Assembly: GCF_019355555.1 (NCBI RefSeq)
Contig: NZ_CP072143.1
Span: 62,001 to 126,000 of the forward strand
Source: Rhizobium sp. L51/94
GTDB lineage: Bacteria > Pseudomonadota > Alphaproteobacteria > Rhizobiales > Rhizobiaceae
Direction: 5' to 3'
DNA: 64,000 nucleotides
Of this stretch, positions 47,570 through 56,468 are shown piece after piece. Position 1 is the first letter of the stretch. Each line of letters opens with the position of its first letter. The notes under the pieces are model-generated. The model saw only the letters and a list, made by a program, of their open reading frames with translations. It was not told the origin of the DNA and did no database searches. The translations under genes were made by a program, and so were the position numbers.

Positions 47570-48736
47570 CTATCCGGCAACGCAGGCTTCGACAATAACG
47601 TCAAGGACCGTCACTATTTTCTCGAAGGGGTATGGGTCACCGGCGGCCGTCTTGAGGAAAGCATCGCGCTGTGCGCTCTTTTCGGCTCTCGTTTGATCGA
47701 TAGTGCCGTGATATTCCCCGACCTTGGCGTCAAAATTGTTCCACCGGATCCGATAGTTTTCGGGCAGTTCAAGATAGCACTCGATGGCGGCAGCCCGGCC
47801 ATTGATGTCAGCGCGTTGTTCTCCGCCAGGCCCTATGGTCGAAAATGCTTCGAACTCTGCCATATCGGGAAGCTTTACGGCCTTGATGTCCGGTATTTTG
47901 GCAAGCTCACGCAGCGAACCGAGGCCAGCCGTGTCATTATCGAATATTGCCAGCACACCCACCGCCATTCCGATACTGTTCAGTCCCTTCATGAAGTTCA
48001 GCAAGTCGCCATGGCCGCCAAAAGGATAGTTTTTCTCCATGTCGACGTAGCGAAAGAAATCGGCGACATCTGGCCGAAGAACGCTGAATGCGTGCCGGAT
48101 GATCTCGGTATCGCTCGTTCCTTCCGTAACGAGCAGGTGGCTGCCTCCAATCGAACCGACTGTGAATTCTTCGCGCGAAAAGTAGCCACCATGGACGACA
48201 TCCATGAAGTCCCACACGATCATCAAGTCCAAGTTCTCAGGCCGCTCGGCGATAATCCGCAGGGTGTCGTATGCCGACAACCGTTCCAAAAGCGCCGACA
48301 GGTCCCATCCGTGATACGGAAAGAGATCAAAGTGATCCGGTTTCGATAGCCGCGCCTGAAATTCATACGGCAACAAGCCGGCTGCGGCCGGGTCGACGCG
48401 ATCGGCTTGAACCGTCGAAAGGTCGGTCTGTTTCACGAGCATCACGGCATCCGAGAAACAGATGTCATGGTGAGGATCGTAGCTAACGTATGGGTCGGAA
48501 AACCGTCGTTCGATCCCTTGCAAGGTCGAGCCCGAAAGCTCCAGTCTCGTAACCAACTCGCCCAAGCGAGCCTGGTATACTTCAGTTGTCGTGACCGCCC
48601 CGTCAAAGTTGCGCTCGACAACGGTTCGATGTTTCTCCTGGAAAATTGTCTGATGCGTGATCGTGGCGAAGTTGCCGCTCGATTCGAGCGCCATCGGTCC
48701 AATACGAAGATCGGCATACGAACCCAAAGCGTTCAT
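47570..48736 (-). CDS. HEPN/Toprim protein
   Basis: 388 residues. The N-terminus GSYADLRIGPMALESS resembles the HEPN/Toprim-associated N-terminal domain. A TOPRIM domain follows, with Glu in SHLLVTEGTSDTEIIRHAF near 205 and the acidic pair in VGVLAIFDNDTAGLGSLREL near 265. Such proteins appear in defence clusters and probably cut nucleic acid. A TTG at 48727 with GAGGAG 9 bases upstream is an attractive alternative start, because the ATG at 48736 directly abuts the GAGGAG. First gene of a five-gene minus-strand directon. Confidence 0.72.
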   Translation of the reverse strand: MNALGSYADLRIGPMALESSGNFATITHQTIFQEKHRTVVERNFDGAVTTTEVYQARLGELVTRLELSGSTLQGIERRFSDPYVSYDPHHDICFSDAVMLVKQTDLSTVQADRVDPAAAGLLPYEFQARLSKPDHFDLFPYHGWDLSALLERLSAYDTLRIIAERPENLDLMIVWDFMDVVHGGYFSREEFTVGSIGGSHLLVTEGTSDTEIIRHAFSVLRPDVADFFRYVDMEKNYPFGGHGDLLNFMKGLNSIGMAVGVLAIFDNDTAGLGSLRELAKIPDIKAVKLPDMAEFEAFSTIGPGGEQRADINGRAAAIECYLELPENYRIRWNNFDAKVGEYHGTIDQTRAEKSAQRDAFLKTAAGDPYPFEKIVTVLDVIVEACVAG

Positions 48737-49086
48737 CTCCTCAATAGGCGAGCTCGAAATCGCGCCTGATCGTTTTTCTTCGTCCGCAAGTTGGCGAGGT
48801 CGTACATCGCCGAACCGGCGCAATGACTGACTAAACCAAGAGGTGAAGCTCGTCACCATGCGGCTACAGCTGTCCACATGTCCCGGAGAAAAACAACCGC
48901 GGATGGATTCAAGGTTGATCGGACAGAGCCCGCGCGCGGAGACCGTAGAGGCGGCGTCGGCCTTACGGTTGGCAGGCGGGTCTGTTGCCGTAAAAATTCC
49001 AGGAGCGCTTCTAACCGGGCATTGCCAGAACTTGTGAATAATCCGACAATCGAACGGAAGGCTCCTTTTGCGAAGTGGACTATCTT

Positions 49087-49653
49087 ATGGAGATTGCAGT
49101 TCTAGCCTGGGGATCGCTGATCTGGAATCCAGATAATCTGCAGGTTCGAAATCCATTCGCCGAGGGCGGCCCTGCTTTGCCGATTGAGTTCTCGCGCATT
49201 TCCAGGAATGGAAGGTTGACGCTCGTTATCGACGAGACTGACGGACAGGTATGCAATACCTATTTCGCGATGAGCTCGTGTACGGAACTTGGTGAAGCTC
49301 TTGAAAATCTGCGGGTTCGAGAAAACATGGAACACGTGAACGGCGTCGGTTTTATCGACTTTGTATCGGGAGAGGTGAGCCAGCGGGCGCGCGAACGCCA
49401 TCCCAACGCAATCACGGTAATTTCGCACTGGGCCGCTCATCGAGATCTCGACTCAGTCATCTGGACGGCACTCGCCGGGAACTTTTCCGAGAAATTGAAA
49501 AGGCCATTCGGGATTGAGGAGGCGCTCTCCTATCTGGAAAGCTTGCCCCGGGAGAGCTTTGCGCTTGCCGCTCAATACATCAACAGTGCCCCCGCGACAG
49601 TCCAAACCCACCTCAGAAATGCATTTAACGAGCGGTGGCCTCACAACGGCTAG
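49087..49653 (+). CDS. Conserved hypothetical, gamma-glutamylcyclotransferase-like outline
   Basis: 188 residues starting MEIAVLAWGSLIWNPDNL, then GPALPIEFSRISRNGRLTLV and a C-terminal YLESLPRESFALAAQYI. The opening strand-turn (AWGSLIW) and length recall the gamma-glutamylcyclotransferase-like fold, but a catalytic Glu is not clearly placed. Members occur widely as single genes. The ATG at 49087 is chosen over a GTG at 49075. Not obviously tied to the flanking defence genes. Confidence 0.65.
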   Translation: MEIAVLAWGSLIWNPDNLQVRNPFAEGGPALPIEFSRISRNGRLTLVIDETDGQVCNTYFAMSSCTELGEALENLRVRENMEHVNGVGFIDFVSGEVSQRARERHPNAITVISHWAAHRDLDSVIWTALAGNFSEKLKRPFGIEEALSYLESLPRESFALAAQYINSAPATVQTHLRNAFNERWPHNG

Positions 49654-49686
49654 GAGCGAACCGAAAGTTCAACAAAATGGCCTTTC

Positions 49687-49727
49687 CGTACGGTTTGACT
49701 TGAAATCGTACGGTTTGTGCGTATATT
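49687..49727 (+). promoter_or_regulatory. Promoter with 20-bp-phased direct repeats
   Basis: The 11-base word CGTACGGTTTG occurs at 49687-49697 and again at 49707-49717, exactly 20 bases apart, so both face the same side of the helix. Between and after them lie a -35-like TTGAAA (49700-49705) and, after 16 bases, a -10-like TATATT (49722-49727). A repressor or activator bound to the repeats would cover the promoter of the three-gene patatin operon. Confidence 0.65.
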
Positions 49728-49756
49728 CGATGGGTAGATGTCCAGGAGTTATGTTG

Positions 49757-50188
49757 ATGGCTGACAAGCTGAAGTTTGGAGAGGCAGTCGGCCCCTTCGT
49801 GGATATGATTGAAGATACCGAAATTAGAGGCGACATCAAGGACGCTCTCGCATTGATGCGAGAGTTCGATATCGAACTCGTTCCGGCGGAAAAGGCCAAC
49901 AAGGGTGTTCCCACACTTCGTAAAGCATCGAGGAACGGAATTGCCTCAGTTATCGTCAATCGTGGGACCATCCGGTCTTTGAAGGACGCCGATATCATGA
50001 TGTCGGTAGATCAGCTCGTCAAACTCATGGGTGCGGTCTATGACCTGGCCGGCAGGCAGGTTGCCAACCGGCGCGCGGCCGATGCTCTGCTCGAACAACT
50101 CGAGCCCACACATCTTTCACTGGCCAAATTGAGGGTTGGGCGTCGCCACTCGGAACAGACTCTCGGCGGACGTAGGCGTCTCGGTTAA
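49757..50188 (+). CDS. Unknown protein, first gene of the patatin operon
   Basis: 143 residues, largely helical, with no recognised family. A central segment ASRNGIASVIVNRGTIRSL is followed by a helix-rich tail ending basic (GRRHSEQTLGGRRRLG). The ATG at 49757 has AGGAG 8 bases upstream; an ATG 6 bases earlier is too close. Downstream of the phased repeats it could be the regulator binding them or an antitoxin-like partner of the next gene; both are guesses from position. Confidence 0.6.
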   Translation: MADKLKFGEAVGPFVDMIEDTEIRGDIKDALALMREFDIELVPAEKANKGVPTLRKASRNGIASVIVNRGTIRSLKDADIMMSVDQLVKLMGAVYDLAGRQVANRRAADALLEQLEPTHLSLAKLRVGRRHSEQTLGGRRRLG

Positions 50189-50190
50189 GA

Positions 50191-50709
50191 ATGACGCCCT
50201 ATCTTTTGAGCGCACAGACGGTCCTCGACATCATCAAACGGCTTGATCTGCCCGCTGAACGATGGCTCGCATCCGTCGGCGAAAAGCACGTGTTCGAGGA
50301 CGATATATGCATCAGCTGTGTCGTGCCGATGACGATCATGCACACGATCGACCAATGGATTGCGCACGCGCGCGTCGCACGCGATCCACAGCTTCCCAGC
50401 CTTGGTCTCCTTAAGAAGAATGCACAGATTTACCTTGCATCGTTCATGCAGAACGAGCGTATCATTCCGATGGATGAAAAAATCGCCGAACGATGGGGCG
50501 AATTGCTGGACGTTGACATCACCTTCCTTGACGAAGACGGCACCGACTTCGCCGTCGGCGCGTCCGAGAAGGTGGAGCTTGCGACCGCATCGATCGGACG
50601 ACAGGGCGTCCCGTTCATCTACGTGGACCGGCGACAGGAGGCCCACGCTTCCGTCCCTGGCCTCGTTATCGAATGCCCGGTTGAATACGTTACCGCGCAT
50701 GGTGGCTGA
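50191..50709 (+). CDS. PIN-like protein, altered active site
   Basis: 172 residues with the outline of a VapC-type PIN domain: MTPYLLSAQTVLDIIKRLD at the start, IIPMDEKIAERWGELL near 90 and VELATASIGRQGVPFIYVDR near 128. The first catalytic Asp (normally in YLLD) is Ser here, so RNase activity is doubtful. It starts 2 bases after the previous stop and overlaps the patatin gene by 11 bases. It may act as a binding or regulatory partner of the patatin. Confidence 0.55.
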   Translation: MTPYLLSAQTVLDIIKRLDLPAERWLASVGEKHVFEDDICISCVVPMTIMHTIDQWIAHARVARDPQLPSLGLLKKNAQIYLASFMQNERIIPMDEKIAERWGELLDVDITFLDEDGTDFAVGASEKVELATASIGRQGVPFIYVDRRQEAHASVPGLVIECPVEYVTAHGG

Positions 50710-51670
50710 CGTGAACGGCAGCCAGCCACGAAAGGACCGATATCAAATCCTCGCACTGAGCGGCGGGGGATATCGCGGTTTATTCACGGCCGAATATCTT
50801 CAGCGCTGTGAACGCGCGTTTAACTGCCAGATCAAAAGCAGGTTCGACTTGATCGCTGGAACCTCGATTGGTGCGCTGCTGTCCGCCGGCTTGGCCCTCG
50901 GCATACCGGCCGCGCAGCTTCGCGCGGCGATGGAGCAACACGGTCCATCGATTTTCCAGAGATCGGCGACAACCTTCGCGAAGCGATTTCTTGTTGCGTC
51001 GCCCTACAGCACCGATGCGCTTGAGACGGCAATCGAGGCAGTCCTGACGCTGGACGGCGCGGATCTCCCGATGAGTTCAGTCGATTGCCCGCTGATGATT
51101 ACCGCAGTGAACTACACGACCGGTTCGGCGGCGATTTTCCGCTCGCACGGTCTCGCTGGCGGGCGAGCGGATAATGTGAGGTTGAGGGATGCCATTTTGG
51201 CAAGCGCGGCGGCACCCACTTATTTTCCGTTGAAGAAGATCAATACCGACCAGTACGCCGACGGCGGACTGATTGCGAATGCGCCGGACATGGTGGCCAT
51301 CAGCGACACGATTGCCACCCGCCGTGCCAGCCTCGATACCATCTACACGCTCTCCATTGGTACCGCAGCACGCCGAAATGGCGCGGCTCTCCATGCGCGA
51401 CCCTTGAGGCCGTCTATTGTGTCGTGGTTTTTCGTTCGGGGCTTGATCCAGACGGTCATGGCAGCGCAGGAAGACCTGTCGCTTCGCCAGGCAACTCAGC
51501 TTCTTGGCGATCGGCATCTGCGCATCGACGAGGAGCCGGCCCAAAAGCAGGTCAAGGCGATCGCCGGGCTCGATCATGCTACACCTCAGGCGACCGCCAC
51601 GCTGACCTCTCTTGCCGGCGCTGCGTTCGAGCGCACCAAATCGGACCGACGCCTGCGTGCATTCTTCTAG
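50699..51670 (+). CDS. Patatin-like phospholipase
   Basis: 323 residues. The oxyanion glycine-rich loop LSGGGYRGLF lies near residue 18, the nucleophile in DLIAGTSIGALLSAG (GTSIG, Ser near 56) and the catalytic Asp in QYADGGLIANAPD near 200. It would hydrolyse membrane phospholipids, as patatin effectors of CBASS do; no nucleotide cyclase gene is nearby, so control must differ. The ATG at 50699 overlaps the PIN-like gene. Its stop overlaps that of the convergent metallopeptidase gene by a few bases. Confidence 0.85.
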   Translation: MVADVNGSQPRKDRYQILALSGGGYRGLFTAEYLQRCERAFNCQIKSRFDLIAGTSIGALLSAGLALGIPAAQLRAAMEQHGPSIFQRSATTFAKRFLVASPYSTDALETAIEAVLTLDGADLPMSSVDCPLMITAVNYTTGSAAIFRSHGLAGGRADNVRLRDAILASAAAPTYFPLKKINTDQYADGGLIANAPDMVAISDTIATRRASLDTIYTLSIGTAARRNGAALHARPLRPSIVSWFFVRGLIQTVMAAQEDLSLRQATQLLGDRHLRIDEEPAQKQVKAIAGLDHATPQATATLTSLAGAAFERTKSDRRLRAFF

Positions 51671-52817
51671 CGCCGGGGACCTGTTGTATCCTCGAGGATC
51701 TTGATCCGCGAGCGTTCCCAGTTGCTGTATGCCTCCGGATCCGCCAGAAAACCGTCCACGCTTCATTCAACCGCTCCGACCAGCGCGTCAGCGCGCCGGG
51801 CACCGCAAGATTAACGTTCATGCTGTCGACGCCGGCATGGGCGAGATCGACGATTGTCTGGAGCAGGTTGTCGGGGAAACATTGGCGGTACTCGGGCTCA
51901 GCGCGCTCACCGCGGAGCGCGAGCATGTCGGACCAGGCTCTCGCCAGCACAATGGATTCTTCGCCGAACCCAAGCTTTTGCAGGGAAAAAAGAATTATCC
52001 GCATGCGTGCATCGTCGGGCGGATGCGTCTGCTTCTTGTTGGTGGGGGTCGAGAAGGCGCCGTCACCCTGTTTGATTGCGAGATGGTAGTGCGACCAGGC
52101 GTAGGCTGGTCCGCAGGATAGTGCCGCAAAAATGTCGCAGAAGAACTCCTCAAGCCAGTATTTTTGCCAGGCTTGACCCCAGAAAAGGTATTGCAGCTCG
52201 ACGGCAGGCGGTGCGCGCTCTCTCTTGGCATAAAGCACCGCCGATCGCGTATGCTGGCTAACCGCCACCATCGCTGCCTTGAAGGCGTAGCGGTAACCGT
52301 CAAGCACGGAGCGGTTCTCATAGCGTCCGTGCAGGAACGGGTGCGCTAACTCATGATAGATATCCGGCAGGTGCAAAAGGTAGCGGCTCTCCAGAAGCGG
52401 AACGATCAGCAGATTGTACTCTGCGTAGATGCCGAAGTGAGAGGTGGACATATTGGCGACCGTCGGGGGAACGAGCGGGTAGCCAATATCGTCGCAGATT
52501 GCCCGGACCGTTGCGTTCAGAAAAGAAGCCTCTTGCTGCGCCATTGCCAACGCCGTCGCGCCAATCGTCTCGATCTCTTCCAACTGCTCGCAATTTCGTT
52601 TGAAAACACGAAGCCGTCTGGGCGTCTGGATCTCCTCGTTGACGATCAATTCGCGCTCAAGGGCAATCAGACTGTCGAGCGTTTCTTGAAGCCGCTGCGA
52701 ACAAAGGTGGCGAAGGCCGTCATAATGCTGAGGGTAAGGCTTGTCGATGACGAGGCTGAGTTGCCGTGCCCTGCTTATCATCTGGATGATCGAACCCTTC
52801 AGGTAAGATTCGAGCAT
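51667..52817 (-). pseudogene. HEXXH metallopeptidase-like protein of the Argonaute operon, one-base frameshift
   Basis: About 383 residues if repaired. PDIYHELAHPFLHG gives HELAH at residues 155-159, and WLEEFFCDIF at about 221-230 provides a likely third zinc ligand Glu and following Asp, the outline of a gluzincin-type peptidase. Up to LNEA the frame is intact; after about 51758 a better C-terminus in another frame reads VDGFLADPEAYSNWERSR and stops at 51667. One G missing from GCGGTGG explains it. The uncorrected frame would run on to 51579 with odd, arginine-rich composition. It is the last gene of the Argonaute operon, starting where the previous gene stops. The zinc-binding core is unaffected by the break. 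Confidence 0.65.
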
Positions 52818-53173
52818 CAGCGTCTCATACGGTGAGCGATTGCGGCCCGTTCCTTCTCCAGGTGACTGGATAGGGCAGAGACCCTGCTTAGAAGCGGGAC
52901 ATCGCGCCTGCCCGCCTGCAACTGCGCCACAAGATCGGCGAAATTATCGACCGGTCGGCCATAAGCATCGTTCAGCATGTAGGAAAACTGGATGGCGCGC
53001 AGGGATGCTCCGCCATCGGCTCCATTCTGGACCTCCGAAAGAAGAGCGATCAGCCTTTGGCATTTGTCTGTCTGCCCGGTGTCGCTTTGAAGCTCCGCTA
53101 TGACATCATCGAGCAGCGTCGCATACTCCTCGAACGACGAATGAACGCTAGATAGCAGCCCGAGGTCGCTCAT
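52817..53173 (-). CDS. Small helical protein in the Argonaute operon
   Basis: 118 residues, almost wholly helical by composition, no recognised family. Segments such as EEYATLLDDVIAELQSD and LSRVSALSSHLEKERAAIA suggest a helical bundle. Its ATG shares ATGA with the Argonaute stop, and its own stop overlaps the metallopeptidase start (TGATG), so it is translated in step with both. It may be an adaptor between Argonaute and peptidase; that is inference from arrangement. Confidence 0.65.
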   Translation of the reverse strand: MSDLGLLSSVHSSFEEYATLLDDVIAELQSDTGQTDKCQRLIALLSEVQNGADGGASLRAIQFSYMLNDAYGRPVDNFADLVAQLQAGRRDVPLLSRVSALSSHLEKERAAIAHRMRR

Positions 53174-55539
53174 GCCACGCTCCCGTCGCTGGAAGGATTG
53201 GCGAAATTAAGTGCATCGACGTCATAGTCGGCGGCATCCTCAAACAGAACGCGGTCACACAGTTTGATTGACGCGGGAAGCCGGGTGCCTCCGTCAGGCG
53301 ACGACCAAGCAAGGCAGGACAGCTTGAAGACATCCTCTACGCACTGATCGATGGTCATATCTCCACTGACACGGACGACATGGAGGGGACGCGCGGTCCC
53401 GCGTCGTCCAAAAGGCTCCCCTGTCGTGCAGACGAAGCCTTCATTGTCGTTCAGTTTTTGCCAGGCACCCACAGTCGGATTGTTTGTACGGCGCCGCCCG
53501 TCTGACGACGCAACGTCGAACAATCGCAGTGTCACAGGCCCCGATTTCTTGATCTCGATCACCGTAAGATTGAACGCAGACGATATCACGCCTTGTTCGG
53601 CCAGCCTCGCGCAGGCGTTGCGCAAGCCCTGGATTTCGGAGGGAAAGGCGCGGCCGTCCCGATGAACAACGATCTCGCGTGGCGGCGTGCTAAAACTCCG
53701 CGCCTCGATCCCGATCAATTCGACGAGATATTTCTCGACCTGCTCGGCAGTCAACTGCTCCTTCTGCCGCGACTTCCAGGTCTTGCTGTGGATGATGCTT
53801 CCACCATCAGCCACCAATGAAAATGCCGCGGTATTGTGTTTCACGTCGATGCCGACGAACACATGCCCGTTGGTCGGCGCATTCAACACAAACGGAACCT
53901 TGCCATTTGCCAGCAGTACCTTGCTCAAGGCGACGTTGCGCAGATACGAGTTGAAGCGATTTCTCTTTGCTGGATCGGCCTCGTAGACCGGCTCGTTCTT
54001 GCCGACGGCAAAACGGTAAGTCTCCAAGGCAGTCTTCGTATGGATGACCGATGCCACAAGGTCGAACTCGATCGGAAAGTCCTTGACGATCATGGCTTCC
54101 AGCTGGTCGGCGACGCGCGAAGCTCGATGTGAGAGATCATGGATCATGACAAGGGCGTTGCCCGGCTTCGCGTTGGCATGCGCCAGCGCGGCCTTGATGG
54201 CGCGTGCCTGCTCAACGAAATTGCGCCGAGCGTTGAGGTCGTCATAGACAATGATCTCTGGCTCGTAGGGGCCGCCTTGCGGATAGAGTTGCGACACCGT
54301 CCGCTTAAGATCGTCGGCAAAGGCCGGTCCCACACTGTTTGCCACCGAGGTCGGTAGGACGAGGTATTGCCGGTTGAGGGGCGTCTGGCTGAAGAAGCCG
54401 GCCCTTCCGTCGTCAAGCAGCGCGCTTCGACGGCGGCCGAGGTCCTGGAGGCGTATCGCGTTCCTGTCGCTTGCGGGATTTCCGGTTACAAGAACGTAGT
54501 TTCGGCCAAATCTGAATTGCGGGATATCAAAGCTTTGGCCATCCGACTGCACGGGCTTGTTCGACACCTTGAGGATGACATTGCCAAGCTGAAGTCTGCT
54601 CAAGTGTTCCGATATGAATTTCTCCGCCAAATTGACGCGCACATGCGGCGGAAGAATAGCTTTGGACTGCAACCGCGCGCCGTCTTTGGTATGGGGATCT
54701 TCAACGAGATGGCAAAGACCGGCAGGAGCGTATTTCGCCGCCGGACCCTCGGTGCGATAGAAAATCGCCGCGCCTGCGGGATCGAGATTTGCAAGTCCGG
54801 CCGGGACCGGTTTTCTGGTTTTCAGATTCAGGTACTCGAGAAGACTGACAACCGCGTCGCCCTCCGGCAGGAAGCGTTCGCTGATATCGATGTCCGTGAC
54901 ACCTTGCAGCGTGACCTCGAACCATTGGTGGCCAAACCGGTAGACAAGGCTCCGTCCAACGAAGCGCTTTACCTCTTCCGCCGTCAGCCGTTGGGAAAGC
55001 GGTCGAGCACGAACCAATTTGGACCGTGTATCGACGCACAAGCCCCAGCCGCCCGCCGGCGAAGGAACCACCCTCAGGCTCGATCCATGGAAGAGCTCGA
55101 TACCATCGATCGTCTCGTGCGGTGTCTTCTGAAAAAACGCTTGTCCGCTCTTCGGCTGCCATAGGCCACTGCGATTGCGCAATGGGGACTGAATGACAAA
55201 TTGCAGGAAGCGTTGCCGTAAACTATCAAAGCCATCCGCTTCATGCCCGAAGTCGAGATCGATCGTCTCACCGGTTGGTTTGAGAATGGCGGCCGCGCCA
55301 ACAAGCTTGACGATCGGCGGCTGCCCCGCATCCGTGGGGATGACGATATGGCGCTCTCCATTTCGCTCGATCGTCGTCACCGGTGCTTTCATCGCGCGGC
55401 TTAGACGATCGATCAGTGTCTGGATATTGCCGTGGTAGCTGGTATGGGTCGGCGTGAGGCCGACGATCTTGAACACGGAATATTGGACCGAGAGCTTCGA
55501 TAGCCCGTCGATCGCATAGATATTTGTTTCGATCGTCAT
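53170..55539 (-). CDS. ago: Prokaryotic Argonaute, long type
   Basis: 789 residues. The C-terminal third is a PIWI domain: GHVFVGIDVKHNTAAFSLV (Asp565), EIVVHRDGRAFPSEI (Asp628) and RLPASIKLCDRVLFEDA (Asp762), with a candidate glutamate in KEQLTAEQVEKYL near 594-602. A DEDD-like catalytic set therefore seems possible. A MID-like region precedes it (NSYLRNVALSKVLLANGKVP, lysines near 540 and 547). The N-terminal 350 residues are long enough for N and PAZ-like domains, though PAZ motifs are not obvious. It would use a small nucleic-acid guide to bind or cut invading DNA. The ATG at 55539 shares ATGA with the nuclease gene upstream. Confidence 0.85.
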   Translation of the reverse strand: MTIETNIYAIDGLSKLSVQYSVFKIVGLTPTHTSYHGNIQTLIDRLSRAMKAPVTTIERNGERHIVIPTDAGQPPIVKLVGAAAILKPTGETIDLDFGHEADGFDSLRQRFLQFVIQSPLRNRSGLWQPKSGQAFFQKTPHETIDGIELFHGSSLRVVPSPAGGWGLCVDTRSKLVRARPLSQRLTAEEVKRFVGRSLVYRFGHQWFEVTLQGVTDIDISERFLPEGDAVVSLLEYLNLKTRKPVPAGLANLDPAGAAIFYRTEGPAAKYAPAGLCHLVEDPHTKDGARLQSKAILPPHVRVNLAEKFISEHLSRLQLGNVILKVSNKPVQSDGQSFDIPQFRFGRNYVLVTGNPASDRNAIRLQDLGRRRSALLDDGRAGFFSQTPLNRQYLVLPTSVANSVGPAFADDLKRTVSQLYPQGGPYEPEIIVYDDLNARRNFVEQARAIKAALAHANAKPGNALVMIHDLSHRASRVADQLEAMIVKDFPIEFDLVASVIHTKTALETYRFAVGKNEPVYEADPAKRNRFNSYLRNVALSKVLLANGKVPFVLNAPTNGHVFVGIDVKHNTAAFSLVADGGSIIHSKTWKSRQKEQLTAEQVEKYLVELIGIEARSFSTPPREIVVHRDGRAFPSEIQGLRNACARLAEQGVISSAFNLTVIEIKKSGPVTLRLFDVASSDGRRRTNNPTVGAWQKLNDNEGFVCTTGEPFGRRGTARPLHVVRVSGDMTIDQCVEDVFKLSCLAWSSPDGGTRLPASIKLCDRVLFEDAADYDVDALNFANPSSDGSVA

Positions 55540-56468
55540 TCGGAAACCTCCCAGCACAACGGTTTATAGCTGCAGGCATCACAGGCCTCGGGTGAGCGTG
55601 CCTGATGGAATTCTTCGGGCTCGATTTCACCGTATGCTCTGTCATCAACAAGGCACGACATTTCATAAGCCGTCGACATCATGAAGTCCTCGGCCGTCGC
55701 AAAGTCCTCGTCCGTCAGCCTATGTTCGCGTACGACATTCGTCAGCAATTGAACCTCGAGAAGCCGTATAGTCTTTGCGTTTCGCTCTATCCCCTCGAAG
55801 AAGTCCTTCCAGTCGCGATGAGGCTTGCAGCGTTCGATGGCGAGCGCGTAGATCGCGAGCTGCATCCAGGCATCGTAGGTGCCCTGTGCGTGGACCTTCC
55901 AATCGATGATGGTCGGGCTCTGGTCCCACTCGAAAGCAATAAGATCGGGAATGGCGACCGCTGTTACATTGTCGAGGAGCGGAAACTGCAGCGATCGCTG
56001 ACTGAACAAGCGATCGGCACCCTTGACGACCGATTTTACCGCTTCCGCGCGATACAAGCTATGCAGCGCTTGCTTCATCTCCGATCGAGCAAGAGCAATA
56101 TCTGCGTCGGTTATCGTCTCGCCTTCGCGAAAAAGCGCAAAATTCTCATCGTCACCCCTAAGTGAAATATCCGTGGGGACGTGGTTGCGCGCATATTCGA
56201 GTTGCGCATGAAAGCGCGCATCGGCGAGTTCAATCATCTGCCTGAAGGTTGGGAACGGCCGACCTTGTGCATGACGTGCAACAATTTCATCTCCGATCAA
56301 GCCGTCAACCAGGCGGCCGCGCCAGGCGCTGATGCTGTCGGTTTTACCGAGGAGATATACCTTTCGACGCTCGGGCGCCTTGGCTTGGCCAACACCAACA
56401 ATGTGCTTGTAAAACCACTGGCGCTGGCAGGCCCTGAACGAACGGCCGCCCGAGTAGGACCATTTCAT
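55536..56468 (-). CDS. Cas4/RecB-like PD-(D/E)XK nuclease
   Basis: 310 residues. It begins MKWSYSGGRSFRACQRQWFY, the SF-xxC-xR start of RecB/Cas4-type nucleases. The active site reads VAIPDLIAFEWDQSPTIIDW, followed by KVH (Asp...Asp-x-Lys) near residue 185, and the C-terminal cysteines in ACDACSYKPLCWE fit the iron-sulfur or zinc position of Cas4. Nucleases of this class are known neighbours of prokaryotic Argonautes, where they may make or trim guides or degrade targets. It overlaps the regulator upstream and the Argonaute downstream by four bases each. Confidence 0.82.
   Translation of the reverse strand: MKWSYSGGRSFRACQRQWFYKHIVGVGQAKAPERRKVYLLGKTDSISAWRGRLVDGLIGDEIVARHAQGRPFPTFRQMIELADARFHAQLEYARNHVPTDISLRGDDENFALFREGETITDADIALARSEMKQALHSLYRAEAVKSVVKGADRLFSQRSLQFPLLDNVTAVAIPDLIAFEWDQSPTIIDWKVHAQGTYDAWMQLAIYALAIERCKPHRDWKDFFEGIERNAKTIRLLEVQLLTNVVREHRLTDEDFATAEDFMMSTAYEMSCLVDDRAYGEIEPEEFHQARSPEACDACSYKPLCWEVSE

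Noticed and set aside
50699..51670. CBASS system based on the patatin
   Set aside because: No CD-NTase, E1/E2 or CD-NTase-associated sensor gene lies within the island; neighbours are PIN-like and unknown proteins.
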